DNA from: Mytilus galloprovincialis
Lineage: Eukaryota > Mollusca > Bivalvia > Mytilida > Mytilidae
Assembly (NCBI RefSeq): GCF_965363235.1
Contig: NC_134839.1
Coordinates: 81,307,410-81,371,409 of the forward strand
Direction: 5' to 3'
DNA length: 64,000 bases
The notes beneath the pieces are model-generated. The model was not told the origin of the DNA. It ran no database searches and saw nothing but the letters and a program-made list of their open reading frames with translations. This document shows, in pieces, positions 61,801 through 64,000 of this stretch. The position numbers were made by a program, and so were the translations under genes. Positions within the stretch are counted from its first letter, which is position 1; every line of letters starts with the position of its first letter.

Positions 61801-63908
61801 AATTTCATTGACTTACAAATAGCTAATGGTTCAACTTGCACTGCTCTTATCACAAACTTTCACCCGTAAACTATGCATAAGTTTCAAAGTAAAAAAAACA
61901 TGAATGAGGGGTGGGCCATATAATTGCCATGGGAGCAGGATGTGCCAATGCTTATACAACTAAATGCAAAATCTCATTGATTTATTACTAGTGGTTATCC
62001 TTAAACCAAACTAAACATAGTTGTTTTTTTAATTGGTTAAGACTACCATACATGACATTTTTGGTTGTCTTGGTATTTGTATATGAAATCTTTTAAAGAG
62101 GCATTTTTTGGGGATCCATTACTTAAAAAGTTCATGGAATGAATCTGTATTTAAGATACAAATCTTATGGCATTTTTGAAAGCCTTTAACATCCTTTTTT
62201 ACATGGTGATGACAGTAAGGGCATTCCAATATATTGTTGCCACAGAGATTTTACTTTATTGACTGGTTAACGATCATATGAATGTGCGGACATTATTGAG
62301 TGCAAAATAACACTCCATATCTCTTGTTATTAATTCAATTCTTCAATGAAAACTCATAAAAATATTTTTTTTAGAACATGAATTAATTATCTGTACATTA
62401 ACCTCACTTTCAGGTATAGAGATGACTTTTGATGTGATTTTTTTTTCTGAGACAAGTGCTTGTGACCATCCACAAGAACTTGCTTTCATCTGATCTTCAG
62501 TACTTCAGTACTTTGATATCTTCCACTGTGTATCTATACCAGTTTGGGGTGTCTTAATATACTAACCTTATGGCATTTTTAAGAGCCTTGGACATCCTTT
62601 TCTTCTTAAGAAACTGTTGAGCTATACCAGTTGGTGGTGACGGTGGTGGAGGAGGTGTTGGTGATTTAACTAGGTCAGCTGTGCTCTTTGCCCATTTTGG
62701 TGTTCTTTAAAACAAATATATTTTACTGATTACTTTGTATTATTGTGTGAGATAATGACACTAATACATCAATACCGTATATCATGTATATTAACTCTAA
62801 AATTTAGAGGCTCTCAAGAGCCTGTGTCGCTTACCTGTATCTACTGCGGTTTTGGAAATCATGTAAAATACATGTAAGGTTTAAATCATAAGAAATAGTA
62901 TTAGATACCCTAATAAAGATTTAGGCCATGTTTGGTTTAATTTGGTACAGTAGTTAAATTAAAAGCAGGTCATCCCACTAGTTACTAGACTTACAATAGT
63001 TACTAAAGACCCCTTAACATTTATGTCATTATTTAAATTAGTTTTCAAGTTGTCACCATTTGAATTTGTTTTTTTACAATTTTCCCTGGTTGGCATGATC
63101 ATCGGATATATTTTTCAATCAAACTACCCTATTTAAAATTGTGGCTAAATTTAATATTATTTAGCCCAGTAGATTAAGTGGAGAAGATTTTTGTAAAATA
63201 TTGCAAAAATTTACGAAAAAATTGACCATAAAGGGCAACTCATTAAGGGCTCAATTGACAATTATGGTCATGTCGACTTATTTGTAGATCATACTTTGCT
63301 GAACATTATTGCTGTTTACAGTTTATCTCTATCTATAATAATATTCAAGATAATAACCAAAAACTGCAAAATTTCCTTTAAATTACCAATTCGAGGGCAG
63401 CAACCCTACAACAGGTTGTCTGATTTGTCTAAATATTTCAGGGCAGATAAATGTTAACCTGATGAACATTTACCCAGAGATGTGTTATTTCAATCTCAAA
63501 ATGTCATTATGTTATTTAGCCTAATAATGTCAGAGGTGTGTTATTTCCCTTGACAGCATCAGAGTTATTAAAATGCCATTACTGGGTATATCAGAGTTGA
63601 TAGATTTCCTTTTATTCATTTTTTTTAGAAATTATGATCAATCCTTTTTTCATGTTTGTGGGAGAAAAATACAAAGAAAATTCATTTGAATGCAAAAGAA
63701 CAAGTTTAACATGTTTAAATCAAAATGAATGACTTCCCTGAGCTAGTTAAGAAAGAATCTTACGAAGGAAAATCCTCATCATCTTCTAGTGGTATAACAT
63801 CCTGATCCCCCTCACATATATCATCACCATTCAGACAAGTACTGACTCCATTTGGGGCATGTTCTTCTGCTCCAACAGAGGTGTCTGCCTGTTTCTTCTT
63901 GAAGGACT
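52637..63908 (-). CDS. NFATC2IP: NFATC2-interacting protein (NIP45/Rad60-like), 3' six exons; 5' part off the window
   Basis: Six minus-strand exons join in frame (881 bases, 292 complete residues plus stop). From the N-terminal side: an acidic region with DVIPLEDDEDFPS; a proline run followed by FLKKKRMSKALKNAI; a first ubiquitin/SUMO-like domain (from LTVRIKYGADTFRYPMKK to GLQVADIL); and a second SUMO-like domain ending DGYCLDIIHLT. This order (Pro-rich, basic, SLD1, SLD2 at the extreme C-terminus) is that of NFATC2IP/NIP45 and the Rad60-Esc2-NIP45 family. These are nuclear proteins that work with the SUMO pathway in genome stability, and in vertebrates with NFAT. The last domain has no Gly-Gly end, so it is a fixed SUMO mimic, not a conjugated modifier. 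The gene faces the ShK/Ly6 gene tail to tail. Confidence 0.8.
52948..53270. other. NFATC2IP intron, no feature seen
   Basis: AT-rich; 52955-52985 contains one stray unit of the repeat described at 54182 ('ttaaaataattgaca'). Confidence 0.35.
53271..54145. mobile_element. Satellite-core element with 13-bp terminal hairpin
   Basis: Starts 'aaggtctttccaccagtcaa'. Holds two diverged tandem units of about 260 bp: 'tgaccttgacctcattttca' then 'ctcaagtcaaaagaccctag' near 53410-53465, again near 53670-53730, and 'atatcac' plus 'aggggcgaaaactcc/aggggaaataactct' downstream of each. It ends in a hairpin TAGGTCTTTCCAC-agaaaa-GTGGAAAGACCTA at 54111-54142, followed by A. The start repeats the hairpin arm 'ggtctttccac'. 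Non-coding. Confidence 0.65.
54182..54305. repeat. 29-30 bp tandem repeat touching the NFATC2IP exon
   Basis: Four units of the form 'acctttnannagtttataataattgaca'. The array ends directly at the 3' splice-donor side of the exon at 54304, so the donor GTATTG lies within the last unit. Confidence 0.75.
54304..54434 (-). CDS. NFATC2IP: NFATC2IP exon: link to and start of second SUMO-like domain
   Basis: Acceptor 'ttttttatcag', donor GTATTG, phase 1 in and 0 out. Encodes YCHVSREDRSILDDSSC, then TFEWTDSIQLFVQSKMSKHK and EEYTISK, the first beta-strand pair of SLD2. The donor departs from consensus (GTATTG) and lies in a tandem repeat. Confidence 0.8.
54440..56995. other. NFATC2IP intron, no gene seen
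   Basis: AT-rich. Nothing beyond short simple repeats is supported; reading frames such as those at 56139-56432 lack any recognisable domain. Confidence 0.35.
56996..57140 (-). CDS. NFATC2IP: NFATC2IP exon: core of first SUMO-like domain
   Basis: Acceptor 'tttttttacag', donor GTAAGT, phase 0 in and 1 out, 48 codons. Starts GELFKRVIQEVANKLDVNSN; then KILFLLNDRTIHSHDSPKSL and GLQVADIL. The helix followed by 'FLLNDRTI' and 'SPKSLGL' is the ubiquitin-like fold. Confidence 0.85.
57480..57905. repeat. GC-rich dispersed repeat in NFATC2IP intron
   Basis: Begins near 'gattgttggttgcttaacgt' and runs to 'ccccagtcacccttgggcag'. It is markedly GC-richer than its surroundings and resembles a repeat shared by bivalve genomes (from memory). 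Overlapping open frames on both strands are a side effect of the higher GC content. Confidence 0.5.
58140..58445. repeat. Dispersed repeat ('acgaacgaacgaactaaggg' end)
   Basis: Contains 'tttcaagttgattggacttc' and 'cagacagacgaacgaacgaa', ending 'aatgcccctctactattgta'. This resembles the end of a common bivalve repeat. Non-coding. Confidence 0.5.
58795..58951 (-). CDS. NFATC2IP: NFATC2IP exon: acidic link and start of first SUMO-like domain
   Basis: Acceptor 'tatgtttacag', donor GTAGGA, phase 2 in and 0 out, 52 codons. Encodes NICDAKEHLITEERVRGPDD, then an acidic stretch and DTLTVRIKYGADTFRYPMKK, the first two strands of the SUMO-like domain. Confidence 0.85.
59240..61620. mobile_element. Satellite-core element: five ~500-bp tandem units between hairpin ends
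   Basis: Begins with a small hairpin AGGCTCT-CA-AGAGCCT followed by 'gaatcgctcacct'. It then holds five tandem units; the phrase 'tatgttctat' recurs at 59383, 59881, 60383, 60883 and 61385, giving a period of 498-502 bp. The three middle units are very similar, the outer ones more diverged. It ends with a GACGACGG-rich tract and a 16-bp hairpin TAAGCTCACTTGTCCC-ttc-GGGACAGGTGAGCTTA (61585-61619). GCTCACCT near the start and AGGTGAGC at the end are inverted. Non-coding. Confidence 0.85.
61700..62010. repeat. Two diverged ~200-bp units
   Basis: Phrases 'gacatgcaaatgtttataca' / 'ggatgtgccaatgcttataca' and 'atttcattgacttacaaata' / 'atctcattgatttattact' occur twice about 180-190 bp apart. Weak tandem duplication in the intron. 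Confidence 0.4.
62163..62210 (-). pseudogene. Decayed duplicate of the next NFATC2IP exon's 3' end
   Basis: 'cttatggcatttttgaaagcc' to 'aacatccttttt' closely matches the 3' end of the exon at 62567 (about 40 of 45 bases by eye). The splice donor position is changed (ATTTGT in place of GTTAGT on the minus strand), so it cannot be used as the same exon end. Confidence 0.55.
62567..62704 (-). CDS. NFATC2IP: NFATC2IP exon: proline-rich and basic region
   Basis: Donor GTTAGT, acceptor 'gttttaaag', phase 2 in and 2 out. Encodes TPKWAKSTADLVKSPTPPPP, then PSPPTGIAQQFLKKKRMSKA and LKNAI. The proline run followed by a Lys/Arg cluster suggests a flexible linker and a possible nuclear localisation signal. 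Confidence 0.8.
62806..63475. mobile_element. Second, shorter copy of the 59.2-61.6 kb satellite-core family
   Basis: Starts with the same hairpin AGGCTCT-CA-AGAGCCT and 'gtgtcgcttacctg'. It carries about one diverged unit ('aaagggcaactcattaaggg', 'tttgctgaacattattgctg', 'gcagcaaccctacaacaggt') and fades out near 63475. The 3' hairpin is absent. Confidence 0.75.
63764..63908 (-). CDS. NFATC2IP: NFATC2IP exon: acidic region with possible SUMO-interacting motif
   Basis: Acceptor 'gcctttttcag', donor GTAAGA, phase 1 in and 2 out. Encodes SFKKKQADTSVGAEEHAPNG, then an acidic segment with DVIPLEDDEDFPS. V-I-P-L followed by five acidic residues has the form of a SUMO-interacting motif. Earlier exons are beyond the right edge of the window. 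Confidence 0.75.
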
Positions 63909-64000
63909 CTGAAAAAGGCAAATCATTGAAACCAATCAATATATTTTCAATCAATTTTAGTTAAAAATCAATGTTGCTGGTGCTATGTGTTCCACTGACA

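Overview
The window looks like nuclear DNA from an animal, most likely a marine bivalve close to Mytilus. It is AT-rich, its genes are short exons with GT-AG introns, and about half of it is recognisable mobile or satellite DNA. Several dispersed repeat families look like ones I remember from mussel genomes. That species call is inference; no search was run.

Three host genes can be supported. (1) 1131-2023, plus strand: the last two exons of a gene that enters from the left and ends in a six-cysteine ShK-type domain. (2) 13031-45285, plus strand: an 18-exon gene of about 32 kb, rebuilt here from splice sites and reading-frame phase (1365 coding bases, 454 residues). It encodes a secreted modular protein: signal peptide, two copies of an eight-cysteine module, Thr/Pro/Ser-rich linkers mostly built from tiny phase-1 exons, two ShK-type domains, a 12-base microexon and a C-terminal Ly6/uPAR-like (three-finger) domain with no membrane anchor. 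Gene 1 uses the same exon logic, so the two look like tandem relatives. (3) 63908-52637, minus strand: six exons of the 3' half of an NFATC2IP (NIP45/Rad60-like) gene with two SUMO-like domains; its start lies beyond the right edge. Genes 2 and 3 converge tail to tail.

Region by region: 1-2.3 kb end of gene 1; 2.3-13 kb mobile-element remains (hAT transposase, an LTR, TTAA- and TA-flanked terminal-inverted-repeat elements, a BEL/Pao fragment); 13-45.3 kb gene 2, whose introns hold a broken LINE, reverse-transcriptase fragments, two copies of one tRNA-derived SINE family, a 174-bp palindromic element with an 8-bp target duplication, and a 3.2-kb element with ~490-bp inverted ends; 45.3-52.6 kb intergenic, with a satellite-core element and dispersed repeats; 52.6-64 kb the NFATC2IP gene, with several satellite-core elements in its introns, one a five-fold array of ~500 bp.

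The most interesting object is gene 2. Its domains and linkers sit on symmetric exons, most of which could be skipped without shifting the frame, so one locus could yield secreted proteins differing in linker length and domain content.
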